Under the pieces are notes generated by a model. The model saw only the letters and a list, made by a program, of their open reading frames with translations, had not been told where the DNA came from and did not search any database. A stretch of 64,000 bases of DNA from Enterococcus crotali (GTDB lineage: Bacteria > Bacillota > Bacilli > Lactobacillales > Enterococcaceae), in contig NZ_AYPQ01000002.1 in NCBI RefSeq assembly GCF_000633635.1, positions 609,643 to 673,642 on the forward strand, written 5' to 3'. Within the stretch, counting starts at the first letter, position 1; every line of letters begins with the position of its first letter. Of this stretch, positions 7,946 through 16,765 are shown piece by piece. Position numbers and translations under genes: made by a program.

Positions 7946-9268
7946 TTACTCTGCTACACGGTACATTTCAAAGAAGTTGCCGTTTTTATCGCGTTGTACT
8001 GAAATCGTAAACTCAAAAGTCGTTTCTTCGTTATTCACTGTTCCAGGGAATGAAGTGATCAAGACATTGTTATACACATAGTTTTGTTTCACACCATCTG
8101 TTTGTTCTTGTGTAAATGACATACGTACACGACGTGTATCCAATACATCTTCATTTCCAACAAAGTGCTCAACATCCACTTTTTTCGGATAGCTGATTAC
8201 AAGCTCTTTCCCTACTAATGATTTATGGAATAAGATTTTTCCATCTGCTAAAACGATAAATTGTTTTTCGTTGATTTCAACAACTGCTGGTGTATTCACA
8301 CGGTTCAATAGCGCTTCTGTAACATTACAGCTATCAGCGATCGCAGCCGTTGTAAAGGCACATTCATCCATATTCATGTCAGCTAATTGAACATAACCAT
8401 AGTCCACGCCATCAATTGTTGTCGCAGCAACTGCTTTTTCAGCTGTTTGAATCAACCAACCGCTTGTTTGTGTACCTTTAGACATTAGTGGATTTAATTT
8501 CCAATAGTTTGCCGAAGCGCTCTTACCAGTCAAGGTTCTTTCGATGGCAATACTTGTTGCATCATAGCCTGCACCAAAACAACTTGCTTCAACCGGATCA
8601 ACCGTTAATTCACCTGCAAACTCATCAATACAGCCGATTTTAACAACATCATTGATTTCAAAATCTTCAATGCTGTTATATACATAGATAGAAGAGAAAC
8701 CAATCGTAGAAATAGTTCCGCTTTCTGGTGTCACATACATATGGAGGATAATACCACTCTCACTCGCTGACCAACCTGTACCACTACTCGCTTCAGGAAG
8801 TTTAGATAAGTCAATAACAACTGGTTGGAACCCTGCTTCTTGTACCACAATTTGTTTTTGATAAATATCTGAATCTGATTGATTTTGATCTGCAATATCA
8901 GAAATAGTCGTTTCTACATTATAAACTCCAGCTGCTGGGAAATGAACGTAATACGTGATCACACCCGCTACAAATTCTGTTGCATCTGCATTAACTGCAA
9001 AAGACGCACCAGAAGCCGAACCAGCGCTATTCATAACGGTCAATGTTCCTGAGTTTTTACACCCTTCTGCTAAACAATTGAACATGTCTTCCGGTGTATT
9101 GTATACATTATAAGCAGCACTTATTCCGTTAAATTCCATATAATTTTTTGTGTTTACTTTGACACAGCTGTCAATATCCGTTAATACGGCAAAGTCAACT
9201 TCCATTAATTTATTTAATGATTTCATCCCAATTTTAGAAATCAATGTATCATTGCTACATCTTGTCAT
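7946..9268 (-). CDS. Probable phage major tail (tube) protein
   Basis: This 440-residue protein starts at ATG 9268 behind a GGGGGA site. It is rich in Ser, Thr, Val and Asp, has no signal peptide or membrane segment, and looks all-beta. It has a middle section with alternating polar and hydrophobic strands (about 75-200) and a C-terminal strand-rich part ending NNVLITSFPGTVNNEETTFEFTISVQ. The assignment to a tail tube or structural protein comes from its place before the tail chaperones and tape measure. I cannot name a close family. It is longer than a simple tube subunit, so it may carry an added surface domain. Confidence 0.6.
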   Translation of the reverse strand: MTRCSNDTLISKIGMKSLNKLMEVDFAVLTDIDSCVKVNTKNYMEFNGISAAYNVYNTPEDMFNCLAEGCKNSGTLTVMNSAGSASGASFAVNADATEFVAGVITYYVHFPAAGVYNVETTISDIADQNQSDSDIYQKQIVVQEAGFQPVVIDLSKLPEASSGTGWSASESGIILHMYVTPESGTISTIGFSSIYVYNSIEDFEINDVVKIGCIDEFAGELTVDPVEASCFGAGYDATSIAIERTLTGKSASANYWKLNPLMSKGTQTSGWLIQTAEKAVAATTIDGVDYGYVQLADMNMDECAFTTAAIADSCNVTEALLNRVNTPAVVEINEKQFIVLADGKILFHKSLVGKELVISYPKKVDVEHFVGNEDVLDTRRVRMSFTQEQTDGVKQNYVYNNVLITSFPGTVNNEETTFEFTISVQRDKNGNFFEMYRVAE

Positions 9269-9283
9269 TTATAATTCCCCCTA

Positions 9284-9433
9284 TTATTGATTATTTTGAA
9301 CGACACGTGTTGCATCGCGCTCATATCTTCCACCATTTTTTTGGTTTAACATTTGCAATTTTCTTTGAATGAATACTTGTGCATCGACAGTATCCTTCTT
9401 AATAACTTCTTTTGTTTTCTTCTCTTTAGCCAT
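9284..9433 (-). CDS. Small basic protein of the tail module
   Basis: A 49-residue protein (MAKEKKTKEVIKKDTVDA...) starting at ATG 9433 behind AGGAGG. An upstream in-frame extension runs into repeat family 1 and is not used. It is Lys-rich at the N-terminus and Gln/Asn-rich at the C-terminus. It lies 15 bases from the major tail gene and is presumably co-translated with it. The function is unknown. Confidence 0.6.
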   Translation of the reverse strand: MAKEKKTKEVIKKDTVDAQVFIQRKLQMLNQKNGGRYERDATRVVQNNQ

Positions 9434-9448
9434 TTTCTTTCCTCCTAA

Positions 9449-9690
9449 TTTTAAAAGCTGAAAGAGCTTGGTCAGCCTTGACTGGAAAATAGAAAAAAAT
9501 GACTGAGGCGCATTCTGCCTCATTTATTTTTTTCTTTTTCCCGAAAGGCTAGCTCTTGAAGCTAGATAGTTTTAAAAGCTGAACGGGCTCGTCAGGCTCG
9601 AATGAAAAATAGGAAAATATGATTGTGACGCTTTTGGTCACAGGCAGATTTTATCTTTTTTCCGAGAGACTAGCCCTTGAAGCTAGATGA
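9449..9690 (-). repeat. Two tandem copies of repeat family 1
   Basis: Copies lie at about 9449-9569 and 9570-9690. They have the same ends and hairpins as the 7.5-7.9 kb array. Again the transcript-proximal end abuts the AGGAGG of the next gene (start 9433). Confidence 0.85.
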
Positions 9691-9712
9691 TTTTAACTCC
9701 CAGCAGTTTTGT

Positions 9713-9955
9713 TCATCCTTCTTTAAACATTTTTATAGCTTGTCCATCCAAACTATATGTCTGCTCTAACAAGAAATCGCCATCCCGTTCCATAACTTCA
9801 TACATTTCACCTGCATAAAACATTTTTGTTTGTCCGCTTGGTAAAACCATACGTGCTTCACGTTGGAACGTGTGTTTTGACCGTTGTCTGCTGCCACAAG
9901 ATGAACAGCCCGATTTTTTTACTTGATTTTTGATCCCTAAAAATTGGATTTTCAT
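9713..9955 (-). CDS. Small CxxC protein of the tail module
   Basis: An 80-residue protein (MKIQFLGIKNQVKKSG...) starting at ATG 9955 after GGAGGC. It has a single CSSC pair near residue 18, followed by a basic stretch (RQRSKHTFQREAR) and a beta-rich C-terminus. The Cys pair could bind a metal with a partner. The neighbouring 101-residue protein also has one CxxC, so the two may complete a four-Cys site together; that is inference. The function is unknown. Confidence 0.6.
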   Translation of the reverse strand: MKIQFLGIKNQVKKSGCSSCGSRQRSKHTFQREARMVLPSGQTKMFYAGEMYEVMERDGDFLLEQTYSLDGQAIKMFKEG

Positions 9956-9999
9956 TACACAGCCTCCAGTGATTGCCTGATTCTTAGTAAAACTAAGGT

Positions 10000-10305
10000 T
10001 CATTCATCAATAATTTCTACAACTGAGTAGGAGATTTTTTTGATGCGGCCACCACAAGATTTACAAGAACTTTCTGTATACTCGATTCCTAAAGACCTCA
10101 ATTCGTTCGCTAGCGGTTGTGAATAGGGTCTTTCAACCTGAATCTGCTGCAGTGATCGACTAAATACTTTATCATCGCCTAGTTCATATTTCTCACCAGG
10201 CTTTAAACGAACATGACTATAAATTATTACGCCATCTTTTTGACTAGCAACATTTAGTGTCGTTATCGTGTCGATTGCATTAATCAATTTGAAGTACTTA
10301 CTCAT
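10000..10305 (-). CDS. Small CxxC protein of the tail module
   Basis: A 101-residue protein starting at ATG 10305 behind GAGGAA. The first half is beta-rich (GVIIYSHVRLKPGEKYELGDDKVFSR) and the C-terminal third carries SSCKSCGG. The next gene starts 44 bases downstream. Two consecutive small proteins with single CxxC pairs ahead of a major tail gene is an uncommon arrangement. Head-tail connector or regulatory roles are possible. Nothing in the sequence decides between them. Confidence 0.6.
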   Translation of the reverse strand: MSKYFKLINAIDTITTLNVASQKDGVIIYSHVRLKPGEKYELGDDKVFSRSLQQIQVERPYSQPLANELRSLGIEYTESSCKSCGGRIKKISYSVVEIIDE

Positions 10306-10805
10306 TGGTATTCCTCACATTCTTCTCTTACTTGTAATAGCTTTTACTGATCTGAATACTACGAACCTCAATTAAGTGTTTTATACAAATCCTTTCCAAA
10401 TGTGCGATCGTCACATCTTGATTTATATAAACGTAGATAAATTTTTTATCAGATTTGTCACTTTTCTGATACTTTTCAAAAATCTATCTGCCGGAATTGT
10501 GGTAAGTTTCCTAACACGATGTCTTTGGTTATTAAAACATGTTTGACTGGAAGTACGTTTATTTTTATTATTTTGGGCTTCCGTCAGCCAATGCTTTAAT
10601 AACTAGTTTTCGATAAGATCATCTTATACTGGATGTTGCTTTTGAAAATCCGCATATCGTCCATAGATTCCATTTCAATCGAACGATGGGTTTTCTTCTA
10701 TCAAAAAATAGGTAGGTTTAACTACTTAAGCTACCACGACTATTTTTTTGATACTATCATCTTACCGTGGAATTTTATTTCAAAAATCCGACTATCGTTC
10801 GTAGA
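10306..10805. other. 500-base gap with a direct repeat and a terminator hairpin
   Basis: No gene was found. A hairpin at about 10700-10754 (ATCAAAAAATAG against CTATTTTTTTGAT, inner GTAG/CTAC) probably terminates the regulator gene. An imperfect direct repeat of about 50 bases (10622-10671 and 10757-10808) shares ATCATCTTA, AAAATCCG and GTAGATT. Its second copy runs into the 3' end of the regulator gene. Confidence 0.5.
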
Positions 10806-11225
10806 TTAGATGGTCAAATTTAAATCTTTTGCTACCTGTAAAAAGAACCAATCCCGTAATTCAAAGGCCTTTGTTCGGCCAACAAAAATCAACCCATTAG
10901 TAATCAACCCTTGAATTGTGTATTTAGGCATACGCCGCATATAGAGTTCTTGGATAATTATTTTAGTATCTTCACAGCATTCCTCTAATATATTGGACAC
11001 AACGCGCTTATTTCGTTCTAACGCCGCCAATCTTTGATCTTGTTCGATTGTGATCATTAAGTTATCTTGTGTATTATAATTGCTTCTATTTCCTTTAATA
11101 CCTGAGTTTAAATCATTCTCACGATATGGATACCTAAGCTCTTCTTCACGTTGTTTGATGTACTCTTCGATTCTTGGGTAATCTGTTAAAATATCTTTGA
11201 CATAGTTAAATGTTGATTTTCTCAT
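10806..11225 (-). CDS. ArpU/RinA-type phage transcriptional regulator
   Basis: A 139-residue protein starting at ATG 11225 (MRKSTFNYVKDILTDYPRIEEYIKQREEEL) behind GGGAGGA. The opening YP.I.EYI.QREEELRYPY, a central acidic segment and a C-terminal sigma-like helical part (RTKAFELRDWFFLQVAKDLNL) fit the ArpU/RinA family. These proteins activate late (structural) genes in Gram-positive phages. It is the first gene of the tail block, so it probably controls that block. The hairpin downstream implies its own transcript. Confidence 0.75.
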   Translation of the reverse strand: MRKSTFNYVKDILTDYPRIEEYIKQREEELRYPYRENDLNSGIKGNRSNYNTQDNLMITIEQDQRLAALERNKRVVSNILEECCEDTKIIIQELYMRRMPKYTIQGLITNGLIFVGRTKAFELRDWFFLQVAKDLNLTI

Positions 11226-11448
11226 TTGATTTCCTCCCTTTAATTTCATAATTTTCGCTAGTGCAACCAACATAGCGACTCCTTTTTGTCCAACATTCTC
11301 TTAAGAACCTGTATTACTTATAACTAAGTGTCCTTAATTCAAATTCTTTTGTTCGATAAATACATCTTACTGTAGATCACCTCTTTTTTACTTTCAAAAT
11401 ACTGTCAATAGTCTCCCCCAATTTAGCTATATCGCTTCGATTGAACTC

Positions 11449-11520
11449 AAAAAAAGACATTAGCCAAGTGATTTTTAAAAGTTGAACTTTCAAAAATACT
11501 TTAGACTAATGTCTTTTTTT
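11449..11520 (-). terminator. Terminator of the DegV gene
   Basis: AAAAAAAGACATTAG and CTAATGTCTTTTTTT form a long stem with a further paired segment inside. It lies just past the DegV stop codon. Confidence 0.8.
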
Positions 11521-11531
11521 ATAAAATAAGA

Positions 11532-12407
11532 TTATTTTGTTTCTCGTTTCTTTCCTCTAGAAAATACTGCTATACAGCCATTTCCTGTATGGCTAGTGAT
11601 CGTTGGTCCGAGTGGATGCAAGCGGATTTCTTTGACTTGAACTTTCTCTTCGATCAATGCTTTGACTTTCTCTGCGCTCTCTAAATCACCAGCATACGCA
11701 ATAAATACTGTTTGTTTTAGCGGTTCGATCATTCCTTGAACAGTTTCATCAGCTAGTTTCTTCAATGCTTTAGTGCGACCACGAACTTTGCCGATATTTT
11801 GTAGTTTTCCTAGTTCATCTACTACAATGATCGGCTTAACATTCATCAACCCACCGATTGCAGCTGCCGCTTTAGAGATTCTACCACCACGCTCTAGATG
11901 TTTTAAATCGTCCACTGTGACCCATGAATGAACGGTCATTTTATTTTCAGATAACCACAATAAGATATCTTCTAAAGAATGGCCAGCTTCTTTCAGCTGA
12001 ATAACTTCACTGACTAGCAAACCTTCGCCTAAACTTGCCGCTTTTGTATCGATCACATAAATTTGCGCATCATTATATTCTTCTTTCAATATATCAACAG
12101 CCTGCATCGCACTTTGGTAAGAACCACTTAAACCAGAAGAAAAAGCTAAGTACAATATCGGCAGCTTCTTTTCTACAAATGGTCTAAAAAATTCAATATA
12201 TCGTCCCACATTTACCTGAGAAGTTGTTGGCATTCCGCCCGTTTTTATTTCTTGTAAAAACCAATCATAATCAAATGTTTTCCCTAAATCGTCGACTAAT
12301 TCTTTCCCATTTAATTGAATGGTCATACTGATAAAATCAACATCGTTTGCTTCTAAATATGTATATGGTAAATCACAACATGAATCTGTCATTAATTTAA
12401 ATGTCAT
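11532..12407 (-). CDS. DegV family fatty-acid-binding protein
   Basis: A 291-residue protein with the DegV opening (KLMTDSCCDLP), the TSQV motif near residue 62, the FSSGLSGSYQSA segment near 99 and GGRISKAAAAIGGLMNVKPI near 181. The family binds fatty acids and works with the FakA kinase to phosphorylate exogenous fatty acids. Length is typical. It is a single gene between purA and the tail block, with its own terminator. Confidence 0.92.
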   Translation of the reverse strand: MTFKLMTDSCCDLPYTYLEANDVDFISMTIQLNGKELVDDLGKTFDYDWFLQEIKTGGMPTTSQVNVGRYIEFFRPFVEKKLPILYLAFSSGLSGSYQSAMQAVDILKEEYNDAQIYVIDTKAASLGEGLLVSEVIQLKEAGHSLEDILLWLSENKMTVHSWVTVDDLKHLERGGRISKAAAAIGGLMNVKPIIVVDELGKLQNIGKVRGRTKALKKLADETVQGMIEPLKQTVFIAYAGDLESAEKVKALIEEKVQVKEIRLHPLGPTITSHTGNGCIAVFSRGKKRETK

Positions 12408-12520
12408 TTTTAATCCTCCCTAGCTGCTTTCTATTTTAACATATAATCAATAGTTACTCATGCTTTATTAGAGACATAAATAATCAAAAAAAGCTACTAT
12501 TTGGAGAAAAATGAAAAAAA

Positions 12521-12551
12521 GCGAGAAACAACTTTTTTCTTTGTCTCTCGC
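12521..12551 (-). terminator. Terminator of purA
   Basis: GCGAGAAACAA pairs with TTGTCTCTCGC (one mismatch), followed on the minus strand by a run of T. It directly follows the purA stop. Confidence 0.75.
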
Positions 12552-12563
12552 CTGATTTAAGTT

Positions 12564-13856
12564 TTAAATTTGTGCCCAAACGCTTTCTAATACATTTGTT
12601 TGATTACGGTCTGGACCTACTGAGAATGTCGAAATACGTACGCCAACTAATTCAGAAATGCGGTGTACATAGTTTCTTGCATTTGCTGGTAGATCTGCTA
12701 ATGTCTTACATCCTGTGATGTCTTCTGACCAACCTGGCAGCTCTTCGTAGACTGGCTTACAGCGGCTCAACTCTTTCAAGCTAGCTGGATAATGGTAGAT
12801 CAATTCGCCATCTAATTCATAAGCTGTACAGATTTTTACTGTGTCTAAACCACTTAGCACATCAATCGAATTCAATGATAGATTCGTGATTCCTGAAACA
12901 CGTTTAGAATGACGCATCACAACGGTATCAAACCAACCCACACGGCGTGGACGACCTGTTGTTGTTCCATATTCTTTCCCAACTTTACGAATCGTTTCTC
13001 CTGTTTCGTCAAACAATTCTGTAGGGAATGGACCATCGCCAACACGTGATGTATAAGCTTTACATACCCCAACGACTTTATTGATCTTAGAAGGACCAAC
13101 ACCGCTTCCGATCGTAACGCCTCCAGCAACTGGATTTGATGATGTTACAAATGGATAGGTTCCTTGGTCGATATCCAGCATAACACCTTGTGCACCTTCA
13201 AACAGAACACGTTTACCAGCATCTAATGCATCATTTAAGATAACAGAAGTGTCTGTGACGTATTGTTTGATTTGTTGACCATATTCATAATATTCTTCAA
13301 AAATATCTTCAAAAGCAATTGGTTCGCTGTCGAACATTTTGACGAATTGACGATTTTTTTCTTCTAGATTGATTTTTAGACGTTCTTCAAAGATTTCCTT
13401 ATCTAGTAGATCTGCTACACGAATTCCTACACGAGCTGCTTTATCCATGTATGCTGGACCGATCCCTTTGATTGTTGTACCGATTTTATTTTCGCCCTTA
13501 GCATCTTCTTGTAATTGATCCAATTGGATGTGGTACGGTAAAATGACATGCGCACGGTCAGAAATACGTAAGTTATCTGTCGTTACATTATTTTCTTTTA
13601 AATAAGCCAGTTCTTTTACTAGAGATTTTGGATTAACTACAACACCATTTCCAATTACGCTAATCTTGTCTTTGTAAAAGATACCTGAAGGAATCAAGTG
13701 TAGTTTATAAGTAATACCATCAAATTTAATGGTATGACCTGCATTATCTCCGCCTTGATAACGTGCGATGACCTCAGCATTCTCACTTAAAAAATCTGTG
13801 ATCTTTCCTTTTCCTTCATCGCCCCACTGCGTTCCAACTACTACAACTGATGACAT
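12564..13856 (-). CDS. purA: Adenylosuccinate synthetase
   Basis: A 430-residue enzyme that makes adenylosuccinate from IMP, aspartate and GTP in AMP biosynthesis. The start is ATG 13856 ([18 protein letters not shown]), behind GAGGTG, rather than a longer frame. The GDEGKGK phosphate loop is at residues 12-18. [19 protein letters not shown] and the C-terminal [10 protein letters not shown] segment are present. Length matches bacterial PurA. It is on the leading strand of the left arm. Confidence 0.97.
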   Translation of the reverse strand: MSSVVVVGTQWGDEGKGKITDFLSENAEVIARYQGGDNAGHTIKFDGITYKLHLIPSGIFYKDKISVIGNGVVVNPKSLVKELAYLKENNVTTDNLRISDRAHVILPYHIQLDQLQEDAKGENKIGTTIKGIGPAYMDKAARVGIRVADLLDKEIFEERLKINLEEKNRQFVKMFDSEPIAFEDIFEEYYEYGQQIKQYVTDTSVILNDALDAGKRVLFEGAQGVMLDIDQGTYPFVTSSNPVAGGVTIGSGVGPSKINKVVGVCKAYTSRVGDGPFPTELFDETGETIRKVGKEYGTTTGRPRRVGWFDTVVMRHSKRVSGITNLSLNSIDVLSGLDTVKICTAYELDGELIYHYPASLKELSRCKPVYEELPGWSEDITGCKTLADLPANARNYVHRISELVGVRISTFSVGPDRNQTNVLESVWAQI

Positions 13857-13994
13857 TCGAACACCTCGTTCTAAATTATTTTGTCCTGATTCATTGTACC
13901 AATAAAACACAACGCTTTCAAGGAAAAATCGAATATTATCATTTTATATAAATATATATATATAGCAAAACACGAACATTATTTTTTGAAAGAA

Positions 13995-14025
13995 AAGCAA
14001 TTGAGTAAAAAAGCGAAAATTGCTT
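13995..14025 (-). terminator. Probable terminator of the Rep_3 gene
   Basis: AAGCAATT and AATTGCTT pair immediately after the stop codon of the Rep_3 gene, followed on the minus strand by an A/T-rich tract. Confidence 0.55.
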
Positions 14026-14028
14026 AAA

Positions 14029-14784
14029 CTATTCATAAATTTTTTCAGGAGTAAAATAAAAATTATACCCCATTACTTTATTTCCTTGCGTTCTGGCATA
14101 AACCTTTTTGATTGTAAGGTTTTTAAAAATTGGACTCAATTCTTCTTTTAAATGCCTGATTATTTTTTGATCAATCTGACCAATTTGATAACTTTTCGGA
14201 ATATTTAATATGTAACGCAATTCATTGATAGAAAATGTGCGAAAACCAGTAGTACGAAACTGTTTCAATAATCGAAACATATCCTTTGTGTACTTGCTCT
14301 TCAAATTAGTAAATTCTACTAAAGAGAATCTTGTAAAACCGCTGACCATCTGATTTAACAAACAAGCAAACTGTGGGTTAACAGAAATATCAATGTACCC
14401 TTTTTTTAAGGTCATTGTAGCATCCCTTTTCAGTTCTTCACCTAAACTATCATAAACAACGGCGTTTTCTCCGCAGAAATCAAAATGTGTAAACAATTTA
14501 AATTCTTCAACAGTCATTTGATCGTTTTTAGAGTATGTATGAGGATAAACAAGCTTTAACATTTTTGTATACGTTTGTTTGAGATCTTCAATGAATCTAG
14601 AGGTTGATGTTGCTTTATATTGTGCTAGTGTTTTTATTTCATTTAAAGAAAATCTGATGATTCGATCTTCTTTATTTTTGATCCGTGAAACAATAGAAAA
14701 AAATAGGTTCATTTCATTTGAGGTAAAGCCATTTAACGCCACACGGTTTAATTCATTCTTATACTTTACAGTTTCAATTGCCAT
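14029..14784 (-). CDS. Plasmid-type replication initiator (Rep_3 family)
   Basis: A 251-residue protein starting at ATG 14784 behind GGAGGA. It begins MAIETVKYKNELNRVALNGF, followed by TSNEMNLFFSIVSRIKNK, the N-terminal winged helix of Rep_3 initiators. A second winged helix covers about 125-235 (FTRFSLVEFTNLKSKYTKDMFRLLKQF). Such proteins bind iterons to start plasmid replication. I see no clear iterons upstream, only a separated inverted pair (AATTAGTACT at about 14874 and AGTACTAATT at about 14937), and no partition or mobilisation genes. It may be a relic of an integrated plasmid or a co-opted DNA-binding protein. Its place between purA and core replication genes is odd. Confidence 0.8.
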   Translation of the reverse strand: MAIETVKYKNELNRVALNGFTSNEMNLFFSIVSRIKNKEDRIIRFSLNEIKTLAQYKATSTSRFIEDLKQTYTKMLKLVYPHTYSKNDQMTVEEFKLFTHFDFCGENAVVYDSLGEELKRDATMTLKKGYIDISVNPQFACLLNQMVSGFTRFSLVEFTNLKSKYTKDMFRLLKQFRTTGFRTFSINELRYILNIPKSYQIGQIDQKIIRHLKEELSPIFKNLTIKKVYARTQGNKVMGYNFYFTPEKIYE

Positions 14785-15114
14785 CACGATCCTCCTTATC
14801 TTTTGTGCAGCCTCATTATAAATAAACCTTGAGAGAGAAAGCAAGAAAAAATGACTAATAAACAAATTAGTACTGATAACAACACCGATTCTCAATCTAT
14901 TTTCCAAGAAAATAAGGACCTTAAAACAGACAAAATAGTACTAATTAAGATAATAATCCTTAGAGGGACATTGCTTCTCTGCTTATTAAAAAGAAAAAAA
15001 TACAACATGAACTATCCTTTTTTTTTCCTTTAATTTAGAGTGACATTTTTTTATTTCGAGCCTATTCTAATGATGCTATAGCAAATAAATAGTTATGAAG
15101 GAGAGGAAACCATT

Positions 15115-15837
15115 TTGAAAAAATCAATTATTATTGTTGGTGCTGGGCAAGGAGTCGGCCTGGAGACCGCACGAAAATTCGGGAAAGAAGGATATAAAGT
15201 CGGGTTGATCCGTCGAGGACAAGAAAATTTGACAGCTATGAGTACTGAATTGGCAAATGAAGGAGTCGAGACCTTTTCTGAAACTGCTGATGCTAACCGC
15301 CCTGAAGATATTGCAACAGCTGTTCAGAAGTTAGGTGAACGAATGTCAGGTATTGATGTTCTATTTTATAACGTTCCTGGTCCTTTAGGAAAGGCTTATA
15401 TGCCTGCGACACAAATCACAACTAAATTATTATCCGAATTTCTTACAATGAGAGTCTTAAGCGCATTGAGCTCTGCCCAAGCGGCAATTCCATTTTTAAA
15501 GTCAAGTAAAGGGTCGTTATTATTTACTAGTGGGCAATCAGATAGATCACCCTTCCCATATACAGCGGCAATCGGAGCACCACAAGCCGCATTAAGGTTG
15601 CTTGCTGAGCATTTAAGTGAAGAACTTAAGTCTGATGACATTTTTGTTGGATATCTTCCATTAGATAATCCTCCGCTTTATTCAGATCCTGAAAAAGAGC
15701 TAGAACGAGAAGATTTACCTGAAGGTTTTTCACTTAAAGAACGGGTTGTTGCTAAAGATGTCGCAGATGTTATTTATGATTTAAATCAAAAACGTGATGT
15801 TTTTGAACGCCCTGTCAAAGCTTCAAAATCAGAATAA
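15115..15837 (+). CDS. Short-chain dehydrogenase/reductase family protein
   Basis: A 240-residue protein starting at TTG 15115 behind GAAGGAG. The Rossmann motif is GAGQGVG (residues 8-14), with LIRRG after strand 2 suggesting NADPH. The catalytic region is atypical: FTSGQSDRSPFPYTAAIGAPQAAL has no clear YxxxK, so oxidoreductase activity is uncertain. A second reductase gene follows 36 bases downstream on the same strand, so the pair is probably one transcript. Their substrates are unknown. Confidence 0.8.
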   Translation: MKKSIIIVGAGQGVGLETARKFGKEGYKVGLIRRGQENLTAMSTELANEGVETFSETADANRPEDIATAVQKLGERMSGIDVLFYNVPGPLGKAYMPATQITTKLLSEFLTMRVLSALSSAQAAIPFLKSSKGSLLFTSGQSDRSPFPYTAAIGAPQAALRLLAEHLSEELKSDDIFVGYLPLDNPPLYSDPEKELEREDLPEGFSLKERVVAKDVADVIYDLNQKRDVFERPVKASKSE

Positions 15838-15873
15838 TTACCATGATTTTAAAATGAAAAGGAGAGAATTAAC

Positions 15874-16629
15874 ATGAAAAAAGTCGCATTAATTGCCGGC
15901 GCAACAACAGGAATTGGGAAAGCTTCCGCTCTTCAACTAGCGAAAGACGGTTTTTCTCTTGTTTTAGCTGCTCGAGGTGAAGAAAAAGGTCTGTCACTTG
16001 TTCAAGAAATTCAGGAACTCGGTGGTGAAGCTGATTTTATCAAAACAGATATGAGTATTGAACAAGATGTTCAACGACTGGTTGATTTTGTCGTTAAAAA
16101 ATACAATAAAATTGATTACTATTTAGGAAATCAAGGTGTTATTTATGAGCCCAAAATGTTTGATGAAACGCCTGAATCGGATGTTGATAAAGTGTTGAAT
16201 GTAAATGTTAAAGGAACTTTTTTTGGTATGAAGCACGTAATCAAGCAACTTTTGAACCAAGAAAGCGGAAATATAACCATTATTGCTTCTTCATCAGGTA
16301 TTCGCTCTGAAACAGGATTTGGCGTTTACTCTGCTTCAAAAAGAGCTGTCCTTGGATTAGTGCAAGACGCAGCTATTGAGTATGGCGCAAATAATATTCG
16401 GATTAACGCAATATGTCCCGGTGGAATTGTTACACCGCTTACGGATTCTACAATTGCATCTATGACTAAAAGTAAATTCCAACAACCTCGTCCTTCTGTC
16501 GCTTTATTAAACAATGGAGAACTTGGTGAACCAGAAGATATTTCTTCTTTAGTTTCTTATCTTGCCTCAGATCATTCGAAATATATGACTGGTGCTGTCA
16601 TCAGCGTTGATGGTGGAATTACATTGTAA
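15874..16629 (+). CDS. Short-chain dehydrogenase (classical SDR)
   Basis: A 251-residue protein with a full SDR set: GATTGIG cofactor loop (residues 8-14), NVNVKGTFFGMKH, serine in IIASSSG, catalytic YSASK near 151-155, PGG, and the C-terminal GAVISVDGG. It would oxidise or reduce a hydroxyl or carbonyl group with NAD(P). It probably shares a transcript with the preceding atypical SDR. Substrate is not predictable. Confidence 0.88.
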   Translation: MKKVALIAGATTGIGKASALQLAKDGFSLVLAARGEEKGLSLVQEIQELGGEADFIKTDMSIEQDVQRLVDFVVKKYNKIDYYLGNQGVIYEPKMFDETPESDVDKVLNVNVKGTFFGMKHVIKQLLNQESGNITIIASSSGIRSETGFGVYSASKRAVLGLVQDAAIEYGANNIRINAICPGGIVTPLTDSTIASMTKSKFQQPRPSVALLNNGELGEPEDISSLVSYLASDHSKYMTGAVISVDGGITL

Positions 16630-16698
16630 AACGCAAAAAAGAAGCATCGTTTTAGCTTCAATCATCAATTCTCCACTATTAAAAGGATAAAAATAAAT

Positions 16699-16749
16699 AG
16701 AATGTGCCCCCTAAAATTAGTGAATAACTAACTTAGGGAGGCACATTCT
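16699..16749. terminator. Bidirectional terminator between the SDR and dnaB genes
   Basis: AGAATGTGCCCCCTAA and TTAGGGAGGCACATTCT pair almost fully. The convergent genes on each side end within 70 bases. Confidence 0.75.
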
Positions 16750-16765
16750 GTTGTTTCACCCTTTT

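Noticed and set aside
14851-15033. A 60-codon plus-strand frame upstream of the SDR genes
   Set aside because: There is no ribosome-binding site, it has low-complexity composition, and it overlaps the likely Rep_3 promoter region.
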